A stretch of DNA of 64,000 bases from Chthoniobacteraceae bacterium (GTDB lineage Bacteria > Verrucomicrobiota > Verrucomicrobiia > Chthoniobacterales > Chthoniobacteraceae), in NCBI GenBank assembly GCA_947476045.1, contig CANJNZ010000013.1, positions 1-64,000 of the forward strand. The letters are read 5' to 3'. The translations under genes were made by a program, and so were the position numbers. Under the pieces are notes generated by a model. That model did not search any database and had not been told where the DNA came from. It saw nothing but the letters and a program-made list of their open reading frames with translations. Below, in pieces: positions 48,399-56,604 of this stretch; the stretch's first letter is position 1, and each line of letters starts with the position of its first letter.

Positions 48399-49357
48399 AG
48401 GGATTTGCGAATCTCTGCGAGCGTTCCTGCGCTGCCGAGCTTCTGGTTTTTGTGTGCGATGAATTTCGCGTATTCAGTCTGGAAAGTAGTTCCCGGCGGG
48501 CGGAAGTCGAAATCGCCCGGCTTGTCGCGGAAGAACTCGCGGTGAACGCGTGTCCACACGAGGCGGCCATCGGTATCAATGTTCACCTTCGTCACGCCTA
48601 GCCTCGCGGCGGGCAGATACTCTTCTTCGTTCACACCGCACGCGCTCGGGTCGAGCGTGCCGCCGGCTGCGTTGATGCGCGCAACCTCTTCCTTCGGCAC
48701 CGACGAGGAGCCGTGCATCACGATTGGGATCGGCGCATGGCCCGCCGCTTTCAGCTTGTCGCGGATTCCCTCGATCACCTCGAAATGCAGCGACTGCTGG
48801 CCGCGAAATTTATACGCACCGTGCGAAGTGCCGATGGCCGCCGCGAGCGCATCGCAGCCCGTGCGCTCGATGAATTCCACCGCTTCGTCGGGATTCGTCA
48901 GGCACGCGTTGCCCTCGTCCACCGCGATGTCCTCCTCCACGCCGCCGAGCATCCCGAGTTCCGCCTCGACTGTGATGCCCTTTGCATGAGCGCGATCCAC
49001 CACGCGTTTGGTGATGGCCACGTTTTCCTCAAACGGATCGTGCGACGCATCAATCATCACCGAGGAGTAAAAACCGGAATCAATGCAGTCGTAACAAGTC
49101 GCCTCGTCGCCGTGATCGAGATGCACCGCAAAAATCGCATCGGGAAAAATCTCCGACGCGCTGCGGATGATCGCCTCCAGCATCCGCTTGTCCGTGTATT
49201 TGCGCGCGCCTTTGGAAATCTGGATAATGAACGGTGCCTGGCTGTCTATGCAGCCCCGAAAAAGCCCCATCGTCTGCTCGGCGTTATTGATGTTGTATGC
49301 GCCGACGGCGAATTTTCCGTAGGCGACTTTGTATAGTTGTGCGGTCGTGACAATCAT
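48395..49357 (-). CDS. fba: Class II fructose-bisphosphate aldolase
   Basis: The 320-residue zinc enzyme splits fructose-1,6-bisphosphate in glycolysis. The family blocks are VGAYNINNAEQTMG, FAVHLDHGDEATC (metal-binding His), VEAELGMLGGVEED, AIGTSHGAYKF and IVMHGSSSVPKEE, and the C-terminal VTKVNIDTDGRL. The ATG at 49357 (MIVTTAQLYKVA) matches the family start. It heads the operon leading to ispE. Confidence 0.93.
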   Translation of the reverse strand: MIVTTAQLYKVAYGKFAVGAYNINNAEQTMGLFRGCIDSQAPFIIQISKGARKYTDKRMLEAIIRSASEIFPDAIFAVHLDHGDEATCYDCIDSGFYSSVMIDASHDPFEENVAITKRVVDRAHAKGITVEAELGMLGGVEEDIAVDEGNACLTNPDEAVEFIERTGCDALAAAIGTSHGAYKFRGQQSLHFEVIEGIRDKLKAAGHAPIPIVMHGSSSVPKEEVARINAAGGTLDPSACGVNEEEYLPAARLGVTKVNIDTDGRLVWTRVHREFFRDKPGDFDFRPPGTTFQTEYAKFIAHKNQKLGSAGTLAEIRKSL

Positions 49358-49429
49358 TGCACGCAGAGTGGAAGAGCAACAACCGCCCCACGGCAAGCGC
49401 AGAGTCACACTCGCCCATGGTCTGGTCGG

Positions 49430-50548
49430 CTAATTCAGCAGCCGATACCAGTTGTTCCGGCGGTGGGGTTCGTAGCCGACTTCGCGGATGAGGCGTTCGA
49501 TCATTTCGGAATTCAGGCGGAAGGTGGTGCCTGCGCTGGAGACGACGTTTTCCTCCATCATCACGCTGCCGAAGTCGTTTGCGCCGTAGCTCAGCGCGAT
49601 CTGGCCTATGCGCGGGCCTTGCGTGACCCATGAGCTTTGGACGTTTGGGATATTGTCGAGATAGATGCGGCTGAGCGCCTGCATCCGCAGATATTCGCCG
49701 CTCCCGACGGTCGGCGCGCGGAGCTTCGTGTGACCGATGCTGGTGGCCTCGTCTTTGATGTCCTGAAATGTCCAGCAGATGAACGCGGTGAAGCCGCCCG
49801 TTTTGTCCTGCTGGACGCGCAGGCGATCCAGATGCTCGATCCGGTCTTCGAGCGTCTCGACGTGGCCAAACATCATCGTGCAACTCGAATTCAGCCCGAG
49901 TTCGTGCGCGATGTGCATGACCTCCAGCCACTCGTCGGATTTGCATTTCAACGGCGCGATGCGGTCGCGCACGGAGTCCACAAGGATTTCGCCGCCGCCG
50001 CCAGGGATGCTGCCGAGCCCGGCGTCCTTGAATTTCGAGATGACCTCGCGCAGCGGCATCTTGAACACGCTGGCGAAATGCTGGAACTCCGGCGGGCTGA
50101 AGCCGTGGATGTTGATGTGCGGATACTTCGTGCGCACGTGCGAGAGCATGTCGAGATACCACTCGATGCCGAGCTTCGGATGATGCCCCCCTTGCAGCAA
50201 AATCTGCACGCCGCCGATGGCGGTGAGTTCGTCGAGCTTCTGGTCGAGCTGCTCGCGCGTGAGCACGTAGTGGTCGTCGTCCTTTTCTGTGCGGTAGAAC
50301 GCGCAGAACTTGCAATACACGTTGCAGACGTTCGTGTAGTTGATGTTGCGATCCACGATGTAGGTGACGATTTCGTTGCCGCGTCCGTCGTGATGATCGG
50401 CGTGGATGAGCTTGCGCCGGGCGTTCGCCAGTTCGCCGAGTTCGGGCAGCGGCAGGCGGTAAAGCTCGCGCGCGTCTTCGATGGTGATGCGCTCTCCGGC
50501 GAGAACGCGTCCGGCGAGTGTGTCGTCGAGAATGGCTGTGGTGCTCAT
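49430..50548 (-). CDS. mqnC: Radical SAM cyclic dehypoxanthinyl futalosine synthase
   Basis: The 372-residue enzyme cyclises dehypoxanthine futalosine in the futalosine route to menaquinone. The radical SAM cluster motif is CNVYCKFC (Cys75, Cys79, Cys82), followed by QILLQGGHHPKLGIEWY, INIHGFSPPEF, GAGLGSIPGGGGEI-type DAGLGSIPGGGGEI, and SSCTMMFGHVET. These match MqnC better than CofH. The ATG at 50548 lies directly before the family start. No other mqn gene is adjacent, but a UbiA-type prenyltransferase that could be MqnP is at 60359. Confidence 0.92.
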   Translation of the reverse strand: MSTTAILDDTLAGRVLAGERITIEDARELYRLPLPELGELANARRKLIHADHHDGRGNEIVTYIVDRNINYTNVCNVYCKFCAFYRTEKDDDHYVLTREQLDQKLDELTAIGGVQILLQGGHHPKLGIEWYLDMLSHVRTKYPHINIHGFSPPEFQHFASVFKMPLREVISKFKDAGLGSIPGGGGEILVDSVRDRIAPLKCKSDEWLEVMHIAHELGLNSSCTMMFGHVETLEDRIEHLDRLRVQQDKTGGFTAFICWTFQDIKDEATSIGHTKLRAPTVGSGEYLRMQALSRIYLDNIPNVQSSWVTQGPRIGQIALSYGANDFGSVMMEENVVSSAGTTFRLNSEMIERLIREVGYEPHRRNNWYRLLN

Positions 50549-50624
50549 GCGTCCGACACTATTGCTGCTCAAAGTTCACGCGTCCAGCGCGAGCAGGATC
50601 GCCATGTCAAAATGAGTGTCGGAA

Positions 50625-50903
50625 CTAGTCGGCTGGCTTTTCTGGAAAGAACTCGGAGATCGCGCGCTTGATGCCAGCGCCGGTAGGCAGAAGAGATTCT
50701 GCGGGCATACGAAGAGCCCGTGCGATGCACAAGAACTCGTAGTCTGTGACGCATCGTAAACGAGCTTCGATTTGGGAGAGCGTAGCGCGGCTGATGTCCC
50801 AGCCTTGTAGGCAGATGCGGGCACTCAGCTCGTTCTGGGTGAGACCCAGTTGGTAACGGAGCTGTCGGATTCTTGGACCGACGAGGTTCTGCCGGGCTTT
50901 CAT
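50625..50903 (-). CDS. Xre-family helix-turn-helix regulator
   Basis: The 92-residue protein is one HTH_3 domain: RIRQLRYQLGLTQNELSARI and WDISRATLSQIEARLRCVTDYE contain the two DNA-binding helices. The C-terminal part (FLCIARALRMPAESLLP) is the typical dimer helix. It is divergent from the DNRLRE gene, with a candidate operator between them, and is likely an autoregulator or local controller (inference). Confidence 0.85.
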   Translation of the reverse strand: MKARQNLVGPRIRQLRYQLGLTQNELSARICLQGWDISRATLSQIEARLRCVTDYEFLCIARALRMPAESLLPTGAGIKRAISEFFPEKPAD

Positions 50904-50940
50904 GCTCTCGGCTGAAGCTGCCAGTCTTGGCGCGCTCGGA

Positions 50941-50965
50941 TGCTACGTTATCATAGCACTATAAA
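50941..50965. promoter_or_regulatory. Candidate operator and -10 between the Xre gene and the DNRLRE gene
   Basis: TGCTA at 50941-50945 and TAGCA at 50954-50958 form an inverted repeat, and TATAAA at 50960-50965 follows. The site could be the operator of the divergent Xre regulator over the promoter of the plus-strand gene. Confidence 0.35.
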
Positions 50966-51037
50966 CTTGCCTGTTTAGATGAGCCGTCTTGAATCCCATT
51001 CACCTCCACCCACCAAAACCAGCGGAAGGAAACACAC

Positions 51038-52336
51038 ATGAAAATCCACGTTACACTCGCCATACTTGCCGCCTCTTGCTCCGCAGCATTTTCGATTTCG
51101 TTACCTGTGAGCGAGGATACCTCATCCACTGCGGGACGCAGCGGTTTCACAATCAGCGCAGTTAGTGGGCGCGCAGCTACACTTGCTGTCAGCCCGAAGA
51201 ACAAAGCGTTTCTCTATTTCGATCTTGATGGTCTTCCCACAACAGCCACGGCGGCGAATGTAATCAGCGCGCGGTTGCGGCTCTACATCGGCACGGTGCG
51301 AAAGCCCGGCACCATTGAACTGCGCGAAGCCACAGCCGATTGGACAGAAGATCAGATCAAATCAGTCGCTGAGCCGGGTGTTGTGGTTGCGGGTCAGCCC
51401 ATCGCGCAAATCCAAAACATGATCCGCAAGCGATTCGTAATCGTGGACGTGACGGCGACGGTGAAGAACTGGCTCGCTAATCCAGCCTCGAATCACGGCT
51501 TTGCTATCGTTGCGCCTGCCGGACAAACAACGAGTGTCCTACTTGGAGCAAAGGAGGGCAGTGGTAGCGGTTATCCGGCTGAGTTGGAGATAGACACGAA
51601 TCCCATTGTTCCGCTTTTCACTGACGGCGATCCAACAAGCGGCCTACTCAACGGCGCGAAAATTGCCACTGGCACCATCAGTTCATTGCAACTCGGCGCA
51701 GGCAGCGTTGGTAGCAGCGCGCTTGTGGCGGAAGGTGTCGGCACGCTTAATCTCGCGGATGGCAGTGTTACTGCACCGAAACTCGCAGCAGGCGCAGTCG
51801 TAAACAGTATCAGCGACGGAGCTATCACCAGCGCCAAACTCGCCGACGGAAGTGTGACGCTTGCAAAACTCGCCCCAGACGCTGTGTCACCGAATTCAAG
51901 TATTTCTGTGCCTGCGGTGCGAGTTACTGGAAGCGTCACGCAGACGCTCGTTAGTAATGCCGAGAACGTTTTACAATGGAATGTGGAGATATATGACGCG
52001 GTTGATTCTCATAGCAATTCGGTAAATAACTCTCGGCTGTATGCCTCTCTTCGGGGAATTTATCTTGTGCATATTACAGAGTCCATGCAGCCATCTGGCT
52101 TTGCGCAGTATACACTTTCTCTGTGGAAGAATGGAGTGAGCACTGGAATAAGGGTTTCAGATGCACCTATTGGCTCATTATCTTCATCTGCGTATAAGGT
52201 AGCAGCCTCACAACTCGTTCAGATGAACGCCGGAGATTTTATCGAGGTTAGTGCAAATGCTGGAGGAGGCTTGGATAGAACGGTAGATCGTAGCCAAAAC
52301 TCATTCGCAATGGTTTTTTTGGCCCCGCTTCCTTGA
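51038..52336 (+). CDS. Exported DNRLRE-domain protein with C1q/TNF-like C-terminus
   Basis: The 432-residue protein has a signal peptide (MKIHVTLAILAASCSAAFS), a DNRLRE-type carbohydrate-binding domain (about 20-190; AFLYFDLDGLP, ISARLRLYIGTVRKPG, VDVTATVKNWL), a middle of short repeated units (GSVTAPKLAAGAV, GAITSAKLADGSVTLAKLA) resembling phage-tail-like collar repeats, and a C-terminal jelly-roll of C1q/TNF type (about 300-432; SLRGIYLVHITES, LVQMNAGDFIEVSANAGGG). It probably forms a trimeric surface structure (inference). A strong Shine-Dalgarno GGAAGGA is at 51024-51030, unlike most genes here. Confidence 0.8.
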   Translation: MKIHVTLAILAASCSAAFSISLPVSEDTSSTAGRSGFTISAVSGRAATLAVSPKNKAFLYFDLDGLPTTATAANVISARLRLYIGTVRKPGTIELREATADWTEDQIKSVAEPGVVVAGQPIAQIQNMIRKRFVIVDVTATVKNWLANPASNHGFAIVAPAGQTTSVLLGAKEGSGSGYPAELEIDTNPIVPLFTDGDPTSGLLNGAKIATGTISSLQLGAGSVGSSALVAEGVGTLNLADGSVTAPKLAAGAVVNSISDGAITSAKLADGSVTLAKLAPDAVSPNSSISVPAVRVTGSVTQTLVSNAENVLQWNVEIYDAVDSHSNSVNNSRLYASLRGIYLVHITESMQPSGFAQYTLSLWKNGVSTGIRVSDAPIGSLSSSAYKVAASQLVQMNAGDFIEVSANAGGGLDRTVDRSQNSFAMVFLAPLP

Positions 52337-52343
52337 GGATTTA

Positions 52344-52916
52344 ATGCCCGAACAGATATTTCCGAATAGGCCGAACCCGATGAAGAATCCTGAGAATTTC
52401 GCGCAAATACTCCATGTCTATGGTGCCCGCTTGAAGCACTGGATTTACGATCATTGCTTCGCCATATCACTGATCGTCATTCTCGTCATGGTAATCCCTT
52501 GTGCTTTCTCCGAGGATGCAAGGACGATGAAATACCTCGCGTGGGTAGGCGGCATCGGCGGCGGGCTTGTGTTCTTTGTTCTCAAATTTCATTTGGAGGA
52601 AGTGAAGATGTTCAAGGAGTTGTTCGACAAGTTCAACGCCGCCTACACCGAGATGAATGAGGCTTTGAACGCGATCCGCAATAGTTCCGCTGAAACAGAT
52701 CTAACTAAGGAGGAAGTGGACACGCTCAACGACTACTTCAATCTCTGCGGCGAAGAATACCTCTACTTCAAGAAGGGTTTCATTTACCCGGAGGTTTGGG
52801 AGGCATGGCTGAATGGCATGAGGATTTTCTACCGTATCGAACGCATCCGAAATCTGTGGATCGAGGAACTCCGCAACAATTCCTACTACGGCATGAACTC
52901 CGATATGTTTTCCTGA
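52344..52916 (+). CDS. Hypothetical two-helix membrane protein
   Basis: The 190-residue protein has two hydrophobic helices (about 37-55 and 66-85), then a cytoplasmic helical region with an acidic and aromatic pattern (LNDYFNLCGEEYLYFKKGFIYPEVWEAWLNGMRIFYRI) that recalls DUF4760-like proteins. No function can be assigned. It has GAGGA 4 bases before the ATG and follows the DNRLRE gene closely. The internal ATG at 52380 is a second candidate start. Confidence 0.65.
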   Translation: MPEQIFPNRPNPMKNPENFAQILHVYGARLKHWIYDHCFAISLIVILVMVIPCAFSEDARTMKYLAWVGGIGGGLVFFVLKFHLEEVKMFKELFDKFNAAYTEMNEALNAIRNSSAETDLTKEEVDTLNDYFNLCGEEYLYFKKGFIYPEVWEAWLNGMRIFYRIERIRNLWIEELRNNSYYGMNSDMFS

Positions 52917-52988
52917 TGCATCCGTCAGTGGCTACTGCGTCGAGATTCGGCATCCGCTGAAAATCGTCGCGGCAGTTGATGTGTCAGT

Positions 52989-54383
52989 TTAGTCCAGCGC
53001 GAGCAGACCGCGCAGCGGGATGTCGAGCCAGCCGGGGCGGTTGTTGATTTCGTAGAGGATTTCGTAGAGCGCTTTTTCGAGCAGGAAAAGACGGAGCAAT
53101 TCCGCATCATTGGGCGTCGCGATGAGCGATTCCGAAATCGCCGCGCGCCATGCGGTCAAAAATACCTGCTGCGATCTGCGCGCCCAATGCTCGGTTTGTC
53201 CGACTGTCACGCTGGCGTCCGATTTTCGCCCGGCGTGTGCGGCGTAGTGAAACGAGCGCAGCATCCCGGCAACATCGCGTAACGGTGGATGTTTGGCGCT
53301 GCGCTCATTGAGCGTGCGCGAGGGTTCACCCTCGAAGTCTATGATCACAAAATCATCGCCCGTATCGAGCACCTGCCCGAGATGGTAGTCGCCATGCGTG
53401 CGCGTCTTTACACCGCCGATTCCGCTGGCGACAGGCATGGCACGCACTCCGTTTTGCAGGACTTTCTCAGCGAGCAATCGCGTTTCACCTTCGAGAGAAT
53501 CCAGACGCTCGCGCAGCAATGCGATCACTCTTGCCGCAAGCTGCGTCACGCCTTCAGCCACGCGCGCTGTGTCCGCTTCTTCGAGACGCTCGGGTGCAAA
53601 TTCAGGCACAGACGTATCACTTGCCAGCGCGAGGTGCATTTCGCCCGTGCGAAGGCCGAGCAAATAGACGCGCGTGGTCCAGTCGGCAATCGCGTCCGGG
53701 TCTTGGATGCAGTGTGAAAATTCACGCAGCGCGAGCGACCACGCGTTGCCGTGATTTGGCACCACGGCAGTCGCCAGCGCAAGCGACGCGCCCGCCCATT
53801 CGATGGCTCCGCCGAACGCTGCGACGTGTTTAAATTTCGCCCGCTCGCTGAGAAAGCGCGTGATTTCCGCGTCGGGATTTATGCCCGCGCTCAGCTTGCG
53901 GTAGAGCTTCACAAAAAGCCGCTCGCCGTAGATGAGCGACGTGTTGCTCTGCTCCGCATCGAGCACGCGCGATTCCGGCGCATCGCCATCGGGAAACATC
54001 GCCGAGAGAGCACTGCCCGCCTCGCTGTTCAATTCGCCATCACGTCCGCCGCGCTGGAGCAATTGGAAGAGCGCTGCGCGAAATTCCACATCGTGCGTGG
54101 CATCGAAAAGCACGCCGTTTTCCAATCGCGCCACGACCGCTCCCGGCTCAGCGCCCGCACCAATCGCGAGCGGCACCGCGTATGTTTCCGAATCTCCCTC
54201 CGCGTAGCTCACCTCGACAGCCAGCACTTGCGCCGGGCCAATCACGACCTGCCGGACGATGCGAAACTCACGCCCCGCCCGCGCCTTTCCCGCAAACCAG
54301 CGCTGGCCAGGCATCCACGCAGGCAGCAGTTCCGCTTCGAGTCGGCGCACTCCGGCGGGTGTGGTGAAAAGAGGATCGTTCAT
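52989..54383 (-). CDS. Maltokinase-like aminoglycoside phosphotransferase-fold kinase
   Basis: The 464-residue protein has the Mak/Pep2 layout: an N-terminal domain starting LLPAWMPGQRWFAGKARAG, then a kinase domain with QSNTSLIYGERLFVKLYRKL (ATP-binding Lys), the catalytic THGDYHLGQVL and the metal-binding VIIDFEGEPSRTL. In the GlgE pathway such kinases make maltose-1-phosphate from maltose. No glgE, treS or glgB is in the window; the isolated location leaves the partner enzymes to be found elsewhere. The ATG at 54383 (MNDPLFTTPAGV) suits the family. Confidence 0.86.
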   Translation of the reverse strand: MNDPLFTTPAGVRRLEAELLPAWMPGQRWFAGKARAGREFRIVRQVVIGPAQVLAVEVSYAEGDSETYAVPLAIGAGAEPGAVVARLENGVLFDATHDVEFRAALFQLLQRGGRDGELNSEAGSALSAMFPDGDAPESRVLDAEQSNTSLIYGERLFVKLYRKLSAGINPDAEITRFLSERAKFKHVAAFGGAIEWAGASLALATAVVPNHGNAWSLALREFSHCIQDPDAIADWTTRVYLLGLRTGEMHLALASDTSVPEFAPERLEEADTARVAEGVTQLAARVIALLRERLDSLEGETRLLAEKVLQNGVRAMPVASGIGGVKTRTHGDYHLGQVLDTGDDFVIIDFEGEPSRTLNERSAKHPPLRDVAGMLRSFHYAAHAGRKSDASVTVGQTEHWARRSQQVFLTAWRAAISESLIATPNDAELLRLFLLEKALYEILYEINNRPGWLDIPLRGLLALD

Positions 54384-54478
54384 GAATGCGCAGCGTATGC
54401 AGAAAAGCAGCGTCACGTCCGCATATTCCGCGAGTCTCTGTTTGCGTTTGGCGGCAGCTGCATTAGAAATCGCGCACT

Positions 54479-55117
54479 ATGTCACGCGGACTTCTCATCG
54501 GCATCTCCCTCATCGTCATCCTCATCATCGGCGGTTGCTCCAGTTGCAGCAGCTACAACTCGATGAACTCGCTCAAACAAGGCGTGGATAAAAGCTGGGC
54601 CGATGTGCAGAACGTCTATCAACGCCGCGCAGACCTCATCCCGAACTTGGTGAAGACCGTCGAGGGCGCGGCAAATTTTGAAAAGTCCACGCTCACCCAA
54701 GTGATTCAGGCCCGGCAGCAGGTGACGAATCTCAAGGTGGACCTCACCAGCGCGCCGAATGATCCCGAAGTGCTCAAACGCTTCCAAGCCTCGCAGGAGC
54801 AACTCAGCGGCGCGCTCTCGCGACTGCTCATCACGGTTGAAAAATATCCCGAGTTGAAAGCGACGGCCGGCTTCCGCGATTTGCAGGCACAACTCGAAGG
54901 CACGGAAAATCGCATCACCGTGGAGCGCGGACGTTTTAACGAATCAGTGATGACTTACAACACGAAGGTGCAAAGCATGCCCGCCCGACTCTACGCAGGC
55001 TTCTTCGGTTTTGCTCCCAAGCCCTACTTCACTGCGCGCGAAGGCAGCGATGTGCCGCCGCCCGTCAGCTTCGACTTCGGCAACAAGCCCGCAGGCACCC
55101 CGGACGCCACGAAGTAA
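54479..55117 (+). CDS. lemA: LemA family protein
   Basis: The 212-residue protein starts with a membrane helix that ends in a Cys-rich stretch (IGGCSSCSSYN, possible lipobox), followed by the LemA signature SWADVQNVYQRRADLIPNLVKTVEGAANFE. The remainder is coiled-coil helical with VTNLKVDL and FNESVMTYNTKVQSMPARL, and it ends near the membrane. Function is unknown; LemA often precedes TPM-domain genes, exactly as here. The next gene starts right after its stop codon. Confidence 0.92.
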   Translation: MSRGLLIGISLIVILIIGGCSSCSSYNSMNSLKQGVDKSWADVQNVYQRRADLIPNLVKTVEGAANFEKSTLTQVIQARQQVTNLKVDLTSAPNDPEVLKRFQASQEQLSGALSRLLITVEKYPELKATAGFRDLQAQLEGTENRITVERGRFNESVMTYNTKVQSMPARLYAGFFGFAPKPYFTAREGSDVPPPVSFDFGNKPAGTPDATK

Positions 55118-55871
55118 ATGACCATCCAAAACTGCCTGCTGCGCTTCTGGCTCTGGCTTGCAGTGGTTGCAGGTGCCTCAGCGGCGGAAGTGATGCCGCC
55201 GAAACCGGCGCAGTGGTTCAATGATTACGCGGGCGTCGTTTCCTCCGACCTCGTCTCGCAACTCAACGCGAAGCTCCAGCAGTTCGAGCGTGATACTTCC
55301 AATCAGATCGTCGTCGCCGTCTGGCGCGACATGCAGACGGATACGTCGGTTCAAGACTACACGTTCCGAATTTTTCAGCAGTGGAAGCTGGGGCAGAGCG
55401 ATAAGAAAAACGGAATCGGCCTGTTCGTTTTCATCAATTCCCGAAAGATGTTCATGCAGGTGGGCTATGGACTCGAGGGTGCGATGCCGGACGCGCTCGC
55501 CAAGCGTATCATCGAGGACGAAATCGCGCCGCAGTTTAAAAAAGGCGATTACGGCGGGGGGGCTCGCGGCTGGTGTGGATGCAATCCTTGCCGCAACGAA
55601 GGGCGAATACAAAGGCAAGGGGAACACGAGCGCTGATTCCGAAGGCATCCCATGGATGTTTTGGATCATCCTTGCGTTCATCCTCCTCAACGTGGTGAGC
55701 AGAATCATGCAATTCAGACGCGGTGGTGTTCTGTTTACAGGAAGTGGGTTTGGCAGCGGAATTTCATTTGGCGGCGGAGGTGGCTGGAGTTCGGGTGGTG
55801 GTGGAGGTGGGGGCGGTTTTAGCGGTGGTGGCGGAAGTTCCGGCGGCGGCGGCGCAGGAGGGAGCTGGTGA
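55118..55871 (+). pseudogene. TPM-domain (YgcG-like) protein with a +1 frameshift at a G7 run
   Basis: The first frame (55118-55636) codes for a signal peptide and a TPM domain (VMPPKPAQWFNDYAGVVSS, QIVVAVWRDMQTDTSVQDYT, IGLFVFINSRKMFMQVGYGLEGAMPD), then goes out of register at the G run 55556-55562 and stops early. In the next frame the same gene goes on as GLAAGVDAILAATKGEYKGKG, a membrane helix, and a Gly/Ser-rich tail ending GGSW at 55871. Removing one G gives a 250-residue typical YgcG-like protein. It may be a sequencing error, a true mutation or a slippage site. It lies between lemA and a second TPM gene. Confidence 0.82.
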
Positions 55872-55872
55872 T

Positions 55873-56307
55873 ATGAACGCGAAAGAGTTTCTCGACAAAT
55901 TGGATCAGGAAAAAGTTGTCGCAGCGATTGCGGAGGCTGAGCGGCAGACCTCCGGTGAGATTCGCGTTTACATTTCGCGGCGGAATCGTGCGGACGGGCT
56001 TGCCGCTGCGCAGGTTCGCTTCAAAAAACTCGGGATGCACAAGACGCGTGAGCGGAATGCCGTGCTGATTTACGTGGCTCCGGTTGCACAGACATTCGGC
56101 ATTGTCGGCGACGAAGCGGTGCATACGCGCTGCGGAGAAAAATTATGGCAGGATGTGCGGGATGCGATGGCGGCGGAACTCAAGGCCGGGCGTTTTACCG
56201 AGGGAGTCGTGGCGGCAGTGAATCTAGTCGGAGCCGAGTTGCAGCGCCATTTCCCCCACCACGCTGACGACAAAAATACACACTCGAACGAAATAGATAT
56301 CGAGTGA
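55873..56307 (+). CDS. TPM-domain protein (TPM_phosphatase-like)
   Basis: The 144-residue protein starts at the ATG at 55873, 1 base after the preceding stop (TGATATG). It shows the TPM fold pattern: AIAEAERQTSGEIRVYISRRN, KTRERNAVLIYVAPVAQTFGIVGDEAVH and LKAGRFTEGVVAAVNLVGAEL. There is no signal peptide or membrane helix, so it may be cytoplasmic. It forms a three-gene unit with lemA and the frameshifted TPM gene. Confidence 0.88.
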   Translation: MNAKEFLDKLDQEKVVAAIAEAERQTSGEIRVYISRRNRADGLAAAQVRFKKLGMHKTRERNAVLIYVAPVAQTFGIVGDEAVHTRCGEKLWQDVRDAMAAELKAGRFTEGVVAAVNLVGAELQRHFPHHADDKNTHSNEIDIE

Positions 56308-56335
56308 TGCGATTTCTAACGTCAGGCCGCCCTGT

Positions 56336-56549
56336 GGCGCGTAGCGCCAGCCACTACGGTAGCCGTGGGTGAAGCGTAGCGAAACCCACGGAACGATTCA
56401 CAAACGGCAGGCGCCGCGTAGTCGGCGCGACCCTTACGCGACACCGATTGTCGCACCGCATACGCGGTGCATGGATGCCTGCGGCGATCCGTGGGCTGCG
56501 TCGCTTCGCGACTTGCACAAGGCTACCATTGTTGCAGGCGCTACGCGCC
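56336..56549 (+). repeat. ~215-bp palindromic-ended repeat, copy 2
   Basis: This copy begins GGCGCGTAGCGCC and ends GGCGCTACGCGCC like 38727-38942, and aligns with it in the reverse orientation. The left half holds CCGTGGGTGAAGCGTAGC, and the inner palindromic segment contains CGTAGTCGGCGCGACC and GCATACGCGGTGCATGGAT. It lies between the TPM operon and the convergent hrpB gene. It fills most of the spacer 56308-56604. Confidence 0.85.
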
Positions 56550-56604
56550 ACATACTTCGAGCAATGTGATTGTAGAAACCGTATGAACCGGCCTTTTCGA
56601 AAAT

